From: Candidatus Aerophobota bacterium
GTDB lineage: Bacteria; Aerophobota; Aerophobia; Aerophobales; JAGGXI01
DNA length: 64,000 bases
Direction of reading: 5' to 3'
NCBI GenBank assembly: GCA_021163155.1
Contig: JAGGXI010000061.1
Location: forward strand, 33,842 to 97,841
This document shows positions 32,456 to 41,090 of this stretch, one piece after another; positions within the stretch are counted from its first letter, which is position 1, and the number at the start of each line of letters is the position of its first letter. The notes beneath the pieces are model-generated. The model saw only the letters and a program-made list of their open reading frames with translations, had not been told where the DNA came from and searched no databases. Position numbers and translations under genes: made by a program.

Positions 32456-33684
32456 TCTATCCCTCGCCAATTCAAAATTTCAACTTCTACCTTTTCTCCT
32501 GCTTTCACTCTTTCTACCTCTCTGGGCACTATTATTAGCCCATTAGCCTGGACTAAAGATTTAAGCACACCCGACTTTTGGGAGAGGATAGGAGTTGCCC
32601 ACCACTCACCTCTTTCTTGTATCATCTTTACCCGAATGAAATTTTCTCTTTTACTCTTATTTTTAATATCTTTTTTAAGATACGCTTTTAAAGTTAATCT
32701 ATTCCAATCTTTTCTTCCCAACATAGAGAATATTGCTGGTTTAACTAAGTTTTCAAAATTTAGTATTGAAGAGACAGGAAAGCCGGGGAGACCAAAAACC
32801 AATGTCTCCATCTTAACTCCAAAAAAGGTGGGTTTTCCTGGTTTTACAGCTACTCTCCAAAATTTTTTTTTTACACCAGCATCTTTTAAAGTATTCTTTA
32901 CTAAATCATATTTCCCTACAGAAACACCTCCGGATAAGATTAAAATATTGCTTTTAAGACCCTCTTTAACTTTAGATAAAATTTTTTCTTTATTGTCTCC
33001 AGCAATACCCAGGTTTTTGGGAAGAGTTCCACAAGATAATGCTTGGCAGAAGAGTGCATAACCATTGCTATTATAAATTTTACCTATTGGTAATTCCTTA
33101 CCTGGCTCTCTTATCTCTTCGCCAGTAACTATTATGGAGATCTCTGGTCTTTTACGGACCAAAACTTCCTTTCTACCCAGTGAAGCTAACATCCCTACCT
33201 CTACCGCTCCAATGAATCTTCCTTTAGGGAGGATAAGTTCACCTTTTTTCACATCTTCTCCTTTAAGGCTAACATTTTCCCCTGGAGATACTTCCTTAAA
33301 TATTTCTACCTCTTTATTGCTTAGCATCCGAGTATCCTCTACCATTACTACAGCATCTCCTTTTAAAGGCATAGGGGCACCTGTCATAATTTTGATAGCT
33401 TTTCCTTTGGACAGAGTAAAATTAGTCCCACTTCCTGCAGGTAACTCAGCTGTCACTTCTAAAACAATTGGATTCTCAGAAGATGCTTTGAGAGTATCCT
33501 TAGAGATAACTGCGTATCCATCCATTGCAGCGCGTTTAAAAGGGGGGACATCAAAATCTGCATAAACATTTTCAGCCAATACTCTGCTGTATGAAGAAAG
33601 TAGGCTAACTTTCTTTATTGATAAAGGTTCGAGTTTATCAACCTCATTTAAAACAATCTCCTGGGCTTTCTTTAAACTAATCAT
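32452..33684 (-). CDS. moeA: Molybdopterin molybdenumtransferase MoeA
   Basis: Inserts molybdate into adenylated molybdopterin. Domains in order: N-terminal MoeA_N with PPFKRAAMDGYAV (about 47-59), KIMTGAPMPLKGDAVVMVED (about 98-117), the MPT-binding SGGVSVGKYDLV (about 245-256), FGVKMETLVFGLPGFPVS (split: PGKPTFFGV, FGLPGFPVS) and C-terminal MoeA_C. The start is the ATG at 33684, directly behind GGAGGAGAAG; the frame is open further up to 33717. First gene of the operon controlled by the upstream Moco riboswitch. Confidence 0.95.
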   Translation of the reverse strand: MISLKKAQEIVLNEVDKLEPLSIKKVSLLSSYSRVLAENVYADFDVPPFKRAAMDGYAVISKDTLKASSENPIVLEVTAELPAGSGTNFTLSKGKAIKIMTGAPMPLKGDAVVMVEDTRMLSNKEVEIFKEVSPGENVSLKGEDVKKGELILPKGRFIGAVEVGMLASLGRKEVLVRKRPEISIIVTGEEIREPGKELPIGKIYNSNGYALFCQALSCGTLPKNLGIAGDNKEKILSKVKEGLKSNILILSGGVSVGKYDLVKNTLKDAGVKKKFWRVAVKPGKPTFFGVKMETLVFGLPGFPVSSILNFENLVKPAIFSMLGRKDWNRLTLKAYLKKDIKNKSKRENFIRVKMIQERGEWWATPILSQKSGVLKSLVQANGLIIVPREVERVKAGEKVEVEILNWRGIE

Positions 33685-33705
33685 CTTCTCTCCTCCATTA
33701 TATGA

Positions 33706-33787
33706 ATGTAATGTCAAAAATAATCTATTTTCTGGAATTGGTAGCCGCGAGGCTCAGAGCCTGCGTAACCCGAAGGTTGCGGCTACC
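33706..33787 (+). repeat. Partial copy of the long composite repeat with a REP pair
   Basis: TGTAATGTCAAAAATAATCT..GGAATTGGTAGCCGCGAGGC matches the outer end of the arms at 41921 and 58133. A head-to-head REP pair occupies 33740-33787 (GAGGCTCAGAGCC arm facing AACCTTCGGGTT-type arm). It is in the moeA leader between terminator and start codon. Confidence 0.8.
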
Positions 33788-33805
33788 GGTTTTTAACATT
33801 ACTAT

Positions 33806-33848
33806 AAAAAAAGGCCAACTCCTTTTGGAAAAAGGTATTGGCCTTTAT
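33806..33848 (-). terminator. Expression-platform terminator of the Moco riboswitch
   Basis: Minus strand AAAGGCCAA..TTGGCCTTT followed by TTTTATAG; the loop includes CCTTTTTCCAAAAGG. It lies between the aptamer and moeA. Confidence 0.8.
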
Positions 33849-33854
33849 AAAAAG

Positions 33855-33949
33855 TTCCCCTTTCCAAGAATGGGAGGCATAGTCATTTCTAACTATACCC
33901 TATCGGCCATCTACCATAAACTCTCTTTTAGGTAAGATAGCTCGGAGAA
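33855..33949 (-). promoter_or_regulatory. Moco riboswitch aptamer upstream of moeA
   Basis: On the minus strand the ~95-base leader contains AGAAATGACTATGCCTCCCA and then TGGAAAGG-GGAAC. These correspond to AGAAATGACT..GCCTCCC and TGGAAAGG in the E. coli moaA leader, the type Moco RNA. Ends TTCTCC and GGGGAA pair as P1, and GGGTATAG/CTATGCC form a P3-like stem. It precedes moeA-moaA-moaC-mogA, and a terminator hairpin follows, so cofactor binding would plausibly cause termination. Confidence 0.85.
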
Positions 33950-33984
33950 TTTAAAAACGTAAATATAATAAAAAGAGCTGACTT

Positions 33985-34013
33985 AATTTAATAAATTTTC
34001 AGTGAGTTGTCAA
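33985..34013 (-). promoter_or_regulatory. Promoter of the moeA operon
   Basis: Minus strand TTGACA (34013-34008), 17-base spacer, TAAATT (33990-33985), beginning right after the pgpA stop. The start near 33977 lies about 28 bases before the riboswitch. Confidence 0.65.
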
Positions 34014-34469
34014 TTACCATCCTACCATACTCTTAATGATATGAAGCATTATATTGGCTAAGATACCTGCTGCTATGTCGTCTCCCACTATTCCCCAACC
34101 TGAAGGAAGTTTTTGAATTTTTTCTATATTGAAAGGTTTGGTAATATCAAAAACTCTAAATAAAATAAATCCTAACAAAATAAAGCGAAAAGAGAAGGGA
34201 AGAGCAAACATAGTGATTAAGAATCCTCCTATCTCATCAATAACAATAAGAGGAGTGTCTTTTTTTTTAAAGTAATTCTCACACTTACCCGAAATCCATA
34301 CTCCCACTCCGTTAAAAGCTATCAAAAATAAAATATAACTTAAAGGGTGAGGAAATATTTTTCTAAAAATTAAATAAAGAAGTATCCCCTCCACTGTTCC
34401 TATAGTGCCAGGAGCTAATGGAGCATATCCTACTCCTAATCCTGTACCCAATAAAACAAAAAGATTCAT
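34014..34469 (-). CDS. pgpA: Phosphatidylglycerophosphatase A
   Basis: Dephosphorylates phosphatidylglycerol phosphate in the inner membrane. Family signature GYAPLAPGTIGTVEGI (about 14-29), VIDEIGGFLITMF (about 77-89) and LPSGWGIVGDDIAAGI (about 122-137). Several hydrophobic segments; 151 aa. Overlaps the 3' end of pgsA by 4 bp, so the two steps of phosphatidylglycerol synthesis are coupled. Confidence 0.94.
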   Translation of the reverse strand: MNLFVLLGTGLGVGYAPLAPGTIGTVEGILLYLIFRKIFPHPLSYILFLIAFNGVGVWISGKCENYFKKKDTPLIVIDEIGGFLITMFALPFSFRFILLGFILFRVFDITKPFNIEKIQKLPSGWGIVGDDIAAGILANIMLHIIKSMVGW

Positions 34470-35014
34470 AAAATATACTCCTTGCTCTTAATACAGTATT
34501 GAATGCCAGAGATAATAGCTAATAAAGTAGTAATAAGCATTAAAATATAGATTGTCAACTCAGCAGATTTAATTTTCACTCCTAAATCATTGCAGATTAA
34601 ATTTAAAAATACAAATATAATTACTACATATTGAGCAAAAGTCTTAATTTTTGCTGATTTGATAGAAGAGGATACCACTCCCCTCTCAGCTAATTTAACT
34701 CTTAAACCCATCACTAAAAAGTCTCTTCCTAAAATTATGATTACCATCCAAAAAGGAATAAGATGAAACTGAATAAAACAGATAAATATAGCGTAAACAA
34801 GTATTTTATCAGCCAAAGGATCTATGATTTTACCTGTAGAGGAAACCTCATTCTTTTTTCGGGCAATATATCCATCTAAAAAATCGGAAAAAGAAGCAAA
34901 AATAAAAATCAAAAAAGCAATAGATTTTCCTCCTTCTTTAAACAAAAAAAATATAAGAAAGGGAATGCATACTATACGAATTATACTTATTTTATTAGCT
35001 AAACCAATCTTCAT
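34466..35014 (-). CDS. pgsA: CDP-diacylglycerol-glycerol-3-phosphate 3-phosphatidyltransferase
   Basis: Makes phosphatidylglycerol phosphate. The CDP-alcohol phosphotransferase signature DG-x2-AR-x8-G-x3-D-x3-D is complete in DGYIARKK..TGKIIDPLADK (about 48-70). Four to six membrane segments; 182 aa. It overlaps ftsK by 4 bp upstream and pgpA by 4 bp downstream, giving an ftsK-pgsA-pgpA unit. Confidence 0.95.
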   Translation of the reverse strand: MKIGLANKISIIRIVCIPFLIFFLFKEGGKSIAFLIFIFASFSDFLDGYIARKKNEVSSTGKIIDPLADKILVYAIFICFIQFHLIPFWMVIIILGRDFLVMGLRVKLAERGVVSSSIKSAKIKTFAQYVVIIFVFLNLICNDLGVKIKSAELTIYILMLITTLLAIISGIQYCIKSKEYIL

Positions 35015-37008
35015 TCTTTTCCCAGCAAAACATCCCGCGCTTTACTTCCTTTTTGGGGGCCAACTATTCCGTCTTTTTCTAGCTCTTCCATAATTCGCGC
35101 TGCTCGATTATATCCTATAGATAATCTTCTCTGAAGAAAAGAGGTAGATGCCTTTCCTCTTCTGATTACTAAGTTCTTGGCTTCTGAATAGAGCTCATCG
35201 CGGTGTTCTTCTTTTTTTTTCTCCTCTTTTTTCTCCTCTACTTCTTTAATTATTTCCTTGTAAATAGGTTTTTGTTGATTTCTGATAAAACTTACTACCC
35301 TTTTAATCTCTTGGGGAGAGACAAAACTTCCTTGCACTCTAATAGGCCTAGAAGCTTGGACAGGAGAATACAGCATATCTCCATTTCCTATTAATTTTTC
35401 TGCTCCTACTGCATCCAGAATGGTTCGTGAATCTACCTGAGAGGCTACAGCAAAAGAGATGCGGGAGGGAAAATTGGCTTTAATTAAACCAGTAATCACA
35501 TCTACTGATGGCCGTTGGGTAGCTACAATTAAATGAATACCTGTAGCTCTTCCCAACTGAGCGATTCTACAGAGAGTCTTCTCCAATCTTGCTCCCGCTA
35601 ACATTATTAAATCAGCCAGTTCATCTATTATCACCACTAAATAGGGAATCTTCTGCTCTTTTCTTATAGCCGCCTCCCGGTTATATCCTGTAATATTACG
35701 TTCTCCCATTGCATTAAATCTTTCGTATCTTCTTTTCATTTCCTCAACTACCCATTCCAGCGCAGAATTTGCTTCTTTTACCTCTTTTATAGGAGGGAAT
35801 AAAAGATGAGGAATATCTATATAATCAGCCAATTCCACTGTTTTGGGGTCTATTAATAAGAATTTGACTTTTTCGGGAAAAGATTTATACAAAATACTTA
35901 TAATAAGAGAATTTATACATGCGCTTTTTCCTGAACCTGTAGAACCTCCTATAAGAAGATGGGGTAAAGATTCCAAATTAATCCAAACCGGCTCACCAGC
36001 AATATTCTTGCCTAGAGGAAGAAGAAGTTTAGCTTTTGATTCTCTAAATTTTTTTTCTTCTAAAAGCTCTTTTAAATAAACAAAGTTTACCTTTTTCTTG
36101 GGGACTTCAATTCCTATAAGAGATTTTCCTGATACAGGAACCTCAATGCGGATATTAGAAACAGCTAAAGAGAGGGCTAAATCATCAGAAAGCCTCATTA
36201 CTTTATTTACTTTTATCCCGGGAGCTAACTTTATTTCAAACCGTGTGATTGCTGGACCTTCTTTAATTTCAGCAATATCTACTTCTACTCCAAAATCTTT
36301 CAGAGTCTGTTTCAATTTTCCTCCTGCTATTTTTACCTCATCATTTGCTTTTTCCTGTTTAGGGATCTTATTTAATAAATGGAGAGGAGGAAGGGCGAAA
36401 GAAGAATCTTCTTTTCCATCTCTATCTTTTATCATCTTGTCTTTTTCTATTTTCTCAATAGGGAAAGCTCTTTTTTTAAGAGGAAGACTCTTTCTTATTT
36501 TTCTTTTAGCCATAAGTGGGGAGAGGTCAATACTCAATAAGATTGAAAGAAGGAATATCCCGATAAGGATAACAGGAGTCCCTACTGTACCAAAGAGAGG
36601 AAGAAAAACCTTTTTTAAGAAGAAAAATCCTAAAATTCCTCCTCCATAAAAATAAAATTTTATATCTAACCCCATTAAATAAAGGGATGAGCAAAAAGCG
36701 ATAAAAAAGAGGAGTACTCCTATGCCTTTACGTGAGAAAATCTCTATTTTTCCTCGTTTAAATTTAACTATGCTCATCTTGAGCATAACGAGAGGAAGAA
36801 GGAAAGCCCCTATTCCTAAAGCAAGATAAAGATATGCAGCTATGAAAATCCCTAAACGACCAATATAATTAGATGAAGAAATTTGAGGATGAGAGGTAAA
36901 AATAGAGGATTTAGAAGGAGTATAAAAAAGAAGACTAATTAAAATAAAAATACCTATTATAATAAAAACACTTGCCCAAACTCCATTTTTTTGTTTTTCT
37001 TTAAACAA
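35011..37008 (-). CDS. ftsK: DNA translocase FtsK/SpoIIIE
   Basis: Septal DNA pump that clears chromosome termini at division. An N-terminal membrane domain with about four segments (residues 14-175) and a short Lys/Glu-rich linker precede the alpha/beta motor: Walker A GGSTGSGKSACINSL (about 350-364), Walker B LVVIIDELADLIMLAG (about 440-455), TGIHLIVATQRPSVDVITG. The C-terminal gamma winged helix (about 605-665, STSFLQRRLSIGYNRAARIM) reads polar DNA motifs. At 665 aa the linker is short, as in SpoIIIE-type proteins. Start TTG at 37008. Confidence 0.96.
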   Translation of the reverse strand: MFKEKQKNGVWASVFIIIGIFILISLLFYTPSKSSIFTSHPQISSSNYIGRLGIFIAAYLYLALGIGAFLLPLVMLKMSIVKFKRGKIEIFSRKGIGVLLFFIAFCSSLYLMGLDIKFYFYGGGILGFFFLKKVFLPLFGTVGTPVILIGIFLLSILLSIDLSPLMAKRKIRKSLPLKKRAFPIEKIEKDKMIKDRDGKEDSSFALPPLHLLNKIPKQEKANDEVKIAGGKLKQTLKDFGVEVDIAEIKEGPAITRFEIKLAPGIKVNKVMRLSDDLALSLAVSNIRIEVPVSGKSLIGIEVPKKKVNFVYLKELLEEKKFRESKAKLLLPLGKNIAGEPVWINLESLPHLLIGGSTGSGKSACINSLIISILYKSFPEKVKFLLIDPKTVELADYIDIPHLLFPPIKEVKEANSALEWVVEEMKRRYERFNAMGERNITGYNREAAIRKEQKIPYLVVIIDELADLIMLAGARLEKTLCRIAQLGRATGIHLIVATQRPSVDVITGLIKANFPSRISFAVASQVDSRTILDAVGAEKLIGNGDMLYSPVQASRPIRVQGSFVSPQEIKRVVSFIRNQQKPIYKEIIKEVEEKKEEKKKEEHRDELYSEAKNLVIRRGKASTSFLQRRLSIGYNRAARIMEELEKDGIVGPQKGSKARDVLLGKE

Positions 37009-37151
37009 AAATTTTATCCCTTTTTTTGAAGTAATTCAAACTATATTCTAACAGATATAGCAAGAAAAAGCAAGAAATAGGGGGTCAAGTCTCAACATTT
37101 GACATTTCGTGCAGATGAGAATATCATAAAAGATGATATCAGGAGGTTGGT

Positions 37152-37679
37152 ATGCTAAATGAGAAATTAATAAGGTTATTGTCGGTTTTATTCGTTTTAT
37201 TAATTCAGTATATTGTATTTCCAAATGTTCTTTTGGCTGGAAATGTAGTGATAAATGAATTTGACCTCAATCCTGCAGGAAGAGATGCCGGTAATGAGTG
37301 GGTTGTGCTCTACAACCCAAATGAGATTAGCGTAGATGTAAGCAGATGGACTTTGGAAGCTACACATGGAAAAGCAGTAACTATTAAGATACCTCAAGGC
37401 ACTACAATATCTTCAAGAGGTTACTGGACTTATGTTCATTCAAGTCAATGGTTGGATAACCAGAATGAGTTGATTATACTAAGAGATGTAAAAGGCGTAG
37501 AGGTAGATAGAACTCTGGTGGCAAGCGATAGAGATAATGATAATCGCTACTGGGCAAGGTGTCCAGATGGCTTAGATACAGATTCAGATTCGGATTGGCG
37601 GTTTAAGGGGCGTGCATTATCAAAAGGGATAGTCGTAAGGGGAACGGTTGCGACCGTTCCCTACGCAAGGGACGATTAG
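37152..37679 (+). CDS. Exported lamin-tail-domain protein
   Basis: Signal peptide (about 1-29, IRLLSVLFVLLIQYIVFPNV then LLAG) followed by an LTD fold: VVINEFDLNPAGRDAGNEWV (about 32-51), LYNPNEISVDVSRWTLE (about 53-69), TISSRGYWTYV and NNRYWARCPDGLDTDSD-type end. Such domains are common on secreted bacterial nucleases and surface proteins; alone they suggest a cell-surface or DNA/carbohydrate contact role. The last ~15 residues (VVRGTVATVPYARDD) come from a palindrome repeat (37638-37661) and the stop from the adjoining half REP, so the original C-terminus seems lost. AGGAGG precedes the ATG. Confidence 0.8.
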   Translation: MLNEKLIRLLSVLFVLLIQYIVFPNVLLAGNVVINEFDLNPAGRDAGNEWVVLYNPNEISVDVSRWTLEATHGKAVTIKIPQGTTISSRGYWTYVHSSQWLDNQNELIILRDVKGVEVDRTLVASDRDNDNRYWARCPDGLDTDSDSDWRFKGRALSKGIVVRGTVATVPYARDD

Positions 37680-37692
37680 CCTCGCGGCTACC
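37638..37692. repeat. GGAACGGTTGCGACCGTTCC palindrome and half REP
   Basis: The palindrome is inside the 3' end of the lamin-tail gene. It is followed by GCCTCGCGGCTACC (37679-37692), the foot and one arm of a REP. The next bases (CCATTTTT..CGTGCAAAA) also follow the last REP of the array at 60804-60992. Confidence 0.75.
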
Positions 37693-38084
37693 ATTTTTTT
37701 CGTGCAAAAGTTGGTTGACAAAAGGGGTTTTTTTATGTATTATTTATCCTGAATTTGGTAAACTATTAGAGTGTCTTCTGCGTAGAGTTCAGCAGTCAGA
37801 AGCCAGAATTTAGAATAGAATAGAATAGAAATAGGGGATAGAATACAAAGTGCGGCTACCAATTTTACCCTTTATTTCCCCTCTGTGGAGGAGAAATATT
37901 ACCTTTGGGACGTAGTTCACTGAATATTTATGTAAAGCAAGAGTTAGAGGTAATTGGGAGGCTAAAGCCTCCCCTCCCCTGTAGAGAGCTTTAATAGGTT
38001 GTCGAATTATGGGCTAAAGTTAGTACAGGGTGCCTAAATAGTTACATATTTAAATTAAATTTTAAAAAGGAGAAAGGAGATCTA
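37693..38084. other. Non-coding stretch upstream of porCDAB
   Basis: About 390 bases without a gene. It holds a GAATA tandem (37811-37832), the tail GTGCGGCTACC of a worn REP (about 37850-37860) and the palindrome GGGAGGCTAAAGCCTCCC (37956-37973). A TTGTCG/TAGTAC pair near 38000-38025 is too weak to call a promoter. AAGGAGAAAGGAG precedes porC. Confidence 0.6.
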
Positions 38085-38657
38085 ATGAAAAAAATTACCG
38101 AGATTCGATGGCATGGAAGGGGAGGGCAGGGAGCGAAAACATCTGCTTTAACTTTAGCTTCTTCTGCCTTAGATGAGGGGAAATATATTCAGGGGTTTCC
38201 TGAATATGGTCCAGAGCGGATGGGGGCACCTATACAATCTTTTACAAGAATAAGTGATAACCCGATAACTGTTCATGCTCATGTAGTTAATCCTGATGCA
38301 GTGGTAGTCCTTGACTATACTTTATTGGATATTATGGATGTCGCTGCAGGTTTAACAGAAGAAGGTGTGATTCTTGTAAATACTTCCAAATCCCCTAAAG
38401 AAATCAGAGAAAAATTGAATTTGAATAAAAGAAAAGTTTTTACTGTGGATGCTACTTCCATATCTCTGGACATCTTAGGAAGAAACTTACCTAATACCCC
38501 AATGTTGGGAGCTTTAATTAAGGCAACCAGTATCTTAAATCTGGAGACGGTTATAGCTAATGTGAAGAAAAAATTTGAAAAGAAATTTAGCTCTAAGATA
38601 GTAGATGGTAATATTCAGGCAGTTAAGAAAGCTTATGAGGAGGTACAATCGGAATGA
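38085..38657 (+). CDS. porC: Pyruvate:ferredoxin oxidoreductase, gamma subunit
   Basis: Gamma subunit of the archaeal/Thermotoga-type four-subunit enzyme that oxidises pyruvate to acetyl-CoA and CO2 and reduces ferredoxin (reversible). Family start [20 protein letters not shown] (about 3-22), [19 protein letters not shown] (about 39-57) and [15 protein letters not shown]. 190 aa is normal. It overlaps porD by 4 bp (ATGA). Specificity for pyruvate rather than another 2-oxoacid is inferred from gene order and the alpha subunit. Confidence 0.9.
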   Translation: MKKITEIRWHGRGGQGAKTSALTLASSALDEGKYIQGFPEYGPERMGAPIQSFTRISDNPITVHAHVVNPDAVVVLDYTLLDIMDVAAGLTEEGVILVNTSKSPKEIREKLNLNKRKVFTVDATSISLDILGRNLPNTPMLGALIKATSILNLETVIANVKKKFEKKFSSKIVDGNIQAVKKAYEEVQSE

Positions 38658-38956
38658 AAGAAAAAGGATGGAAAGAAATTCCCATAGGGGGACTTATTTT
38701 AAAAGCGGGAAATGCAGAGGAGTATAAAACAGGGGATTGGAGAACATTTAGACCAGTAAGAGATGAGGAAAAGTGTACCAATTGTCTTATCTGTTGGATT
38801 TATTGTCCGGATTCCTCTATTATAGTGGAAGATGGGAAAGTCAAGGGTATTAGATACGATTATTGTAAGGGATGCGGAATTTGCGCCACAGAATGTCCAG
38901 TAGAGGCTATAAAGATGGTAGAAGAGAGCGAATTTCGTAAGAAGGGAGGAGAGTAA
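38654..38956 (+). CDS. porD: Pyruvate:ferredoxin oxidoreductase, delta (ferredoxin) subunit
   Basis: Two [4Fe-4S] motifs, [12 protein letters not shown] (about 36-47) and [12 protein letters not shown] (about 68-79), carry electrons from the catalytic subunits to external ferredoxin. The N-terminal [17 protein letters not shown] is typical of PorD. 100 aa. One base separates it from porA. Confidence 0.93.
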   Translation: MKEKGWKEIPIGGLILKAGNAEEYKTGDWRTFRPVRDEEKCTNCLICWIYCPDSSIIVEDGKVKGIRYDYCKGCGICATECPVEAIKMVEESEFRKKGGE

Positions 38957-38957
38957 A

Positions 38958-40139
38958 ATGGGAAGAATAGTTGGTTTGACTGGCGATGAGACAGCAGCTG
39001 AGGTTATGCGGCAGATAAACCCGGATGTTTTAGCTGCTTATCCTATTACTCCGCAGACAGAAACAGTGCAAAGATTTTCTGAATTTGTTGCCGATGGTAA
39101 AGTCTCTACAGAAATGGTGAGAGTAGAAAGTGAGCAATCAGCGATGAGTGCCTGTATTGGGGCGGCGGCGGCGGGAGCAAGAGCAATGACAGCTACCTCA
39201 GCTAATGGTTTGGCTTTAATGTGGGAGATTGTTTATATTGCTGCTTCCTGTAGACTGCCTATTGCAATGGTTGTAGTAAATAGAGCATTAAGTGGTCCTA
39301 TTAATATTCACTGTGACCATTCTGATTCTATGGGAGCACGAGATTCTGGATGGATTCAGATTTATAGTGAGAATTGTCAAGAAATTTATGATAATCTTAT
39401 TCAAGCTGTGCGTATTGGAGAAAACAGAGAGGTTCTTCTCCCTGTAATGGTTACCTTTGATGGATTTATTATCTCCCATTGTACTGAACGGCTGGAACTT
39501 TTGGAAGATAAAAAAGTGAGAGATTTTGTAGGGGAATACAAAAATAGTTATCCCCTTCTTAATGTAGATAATCCGATAACTTATGGTCCTCTTGACTTAT
39601 TCGATTACTATTTTGAGCATAAGAGACAGCAGATAGAAGCTATGGAGAAAGTGCCACAGGTTATTCAAAGAGTAGGCGAAGAGTTTGAAAAATTAAGTGG
39701 GCGCACTTATAGTTTAATGGAGGAGTACAAAACTGAGGATGCAGATTTCATTTTAGTGGCTGCTGGCTCTACCGCAGGAACAGTAAAGACGGCCATAGAA
39801 GAGTTAAGAGAGGAAGGTATTAAGGCAGGGCTTTTAAAGATAAGGGTTTTTCGTCCATTTCCAGTGGCAAAGATTTGTCAGGTTTTAAAGAAAGCTAAAG
39901 CAGTAGCTGTTCTGGATAGATCTGCTTCTTTTGGTGCTCAAGGAGGACCTATATTTTTAGAAGTGAGGTCGGCTCTTTTTGGAGAAGAGAGAAAATTACC
40001 TGTAATAAATTACATCTATGGATTAGGAGGAAGGGACATCAGTATAGAACAGATTAAAGGAGTCTATAGAAATCTTCAAAAAATTGCTGATACAGGAAAA
40101 GTAAAAAAATTGGTAGATTGTATTGGATTGAGAGAATAA
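38958..40139 (+). CDS. porA: Pyruvate:ferredoxin oxidoreductase, alpha subunit
   Basis: Carries the pyrimidine-binding half of the thiamine site: LTGDETAAEVMRQINPDVLA (about 6-25), AYPITPQTETVQRFSEF (about 26-42), MVRVESEQSAMSACIGAAAA (about 53-72), TATSANGLALMWEIVYIAA (about 77-95). A transketolase-C-like domain (about 245-370) has GSTAGTVKTA and LKIRVFRPFP. 393 aa matches PorA; VorA and KorA have other start motifs. Confidence 0.93.
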   Translation: MGRIVGLTGDETAAEVMRQINPDVLAAYPITPQTETVQRFSEFVADGKVSTEMVRVESEQSAMSACIGAAAAGARAMTATSANGLALMWEIVYIAASCRLPIAMVVVNRALSGPINIHCDHSDSMGARDSGWIQIYSENCQEIYDNLIQAVRIGENREVLLPVMVTFDGFIISHCTERLELLEDKKVRDFVGEYKNSYPLLNVDNPITYGPLDLFDYYFEHKRQQIEAMEKVPQVIQRVGEEFEKLSGRTYSLMEEYKTEDADFILVAAGSTAGTVKTAIEELREEGIKAGLLKIRVFRPFPVAKICQVLKKAKAVAVLDRSASFGAQGGPIFLEVRSALFGEERKLPVINYIYGLGGRDISIEQIKGVYRNLQKIADTGKVKKLVDCIGLRE

Positions 40140-40154
40140 ATATGGAGGATAAAT

Positions 40155-41090
40155 ATGCCATCTCTTAAAGTTTTATCTAAAAAGGAAGATTTATTGAGTA
40201 GTGGTCACAGGCTTTGTCCTGGTTGCGGTGCTTCTATTATAGTAAGACAGGCGCTCTTAGCTTCAGAAAAACCAGTAGTGGTAGCTTGTGCTACAGGATG
40301 TTTAGAGGTTGCTACTACCATTTATCCCTTCACTGCATGGAAAACTCCTTTTATCCATAATGCTTTTGAGAATGCAGCTTCTACCTTATCAGGTGTGGAG
40401 GCAGCTTATTGTTCGTTAAAAAAACAGGGCAAGATAGATAAAGAGATTAATTTTATTGCTTTTGGGGGTGATGGGGGAACCTATGATATAGGAATTCAGG
40501 CTTTATCTGGAGCCATGGAAAGAGGACATAACTTTCTTTATATCTGTTACGATAATGAAGCTTATATGAATACAGGAATTCAACGTTCCAGTGCCAGTCC
40601 TCGAGGTGCGGCAACTACTACCTCACCCGTAGGTAAAGCTGCTCCTGAAGGAAAACAGGAGTATAGAAAGGATTTAACTCAGATTATGGTTGCCCATAAT
40701 TCTCCTTACGTAGCTCAGGCAAGTCCCGGTTATTATAATGATTTAATGAAAAAGGTTGAAAAGGCTTTATCTATAGAAGGACCCACTTTTATTGATGTTC
40801 TTTCTCCTTGCCCAAGAGGATGGAGGTATGATGCCTCTCGAACTATAGAGATTGCAAAACTGGCTGTACTTACAGGATTTTGGCCTTTGTATGAGGTAGA
40901 AAATGGTAAATACAGAATTACCTATAAACCTAAAAAGAAGAGAAAGCCTTTTAAGGAGTGGTTAAAATCTCAGGGTAGATTTAAACATCTATTAAAAGAA
41001 GAGAATAAAGAAATAGTGGAACAACTGGAAAAAAGAACTATGGAGAAAGAAAAGGCTTTATACGCTTTAGCAGGAGAAGAGTTCTTATAA
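40155..41090 (+). CDS. porB: Pyruvate:ferredoxin oxidoreductase, beta subunit
   Basis: ThDP-diphosphate and proximal [4Fe-4S] subunit. LCPGCGASII (about 20-29) and CATGCLEVATTIYPFTAW (about 45-62) give cluster cysteines; GGDGGTYDIGIQALSGAMER (about 100-119) and YDNEAYMNTGIQRSS (about 128-142) form the ThDP/Mg site. LSPCPRGWRYD adds the later cysteine. 311 aa. It is the last gene of porCDAB; its stop overlaps the convergent gene by six bases. Confidence 0.94.
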   Translation: MPSLKVLSKKEDLLSSGHRLCPGCGASIIVRQALLASEKPVVVACATGCLEVATTIYPFTAWKTPFIHNAFENAASTLSGVEAAYCSLKKQGKIDKEINFIAFGGDGGTYDIGIQALSGAMERGHNFLYICYDNEAYMNTGIQRSSASPRGAATTTSPVGKAAPEGKQEYRKDLTQIMVAHNSPYVAQASPGYYNDLMKKVEKALSIEGPTFIDVLSPCPRGWRYDASRTIEIAKLAVLTGFWPLYEVENGKYRITYKPKKKRKPFKEWLKSQGRFKHLLKEENKEIVEQLEKRTMEKEKALYALAGEEFL

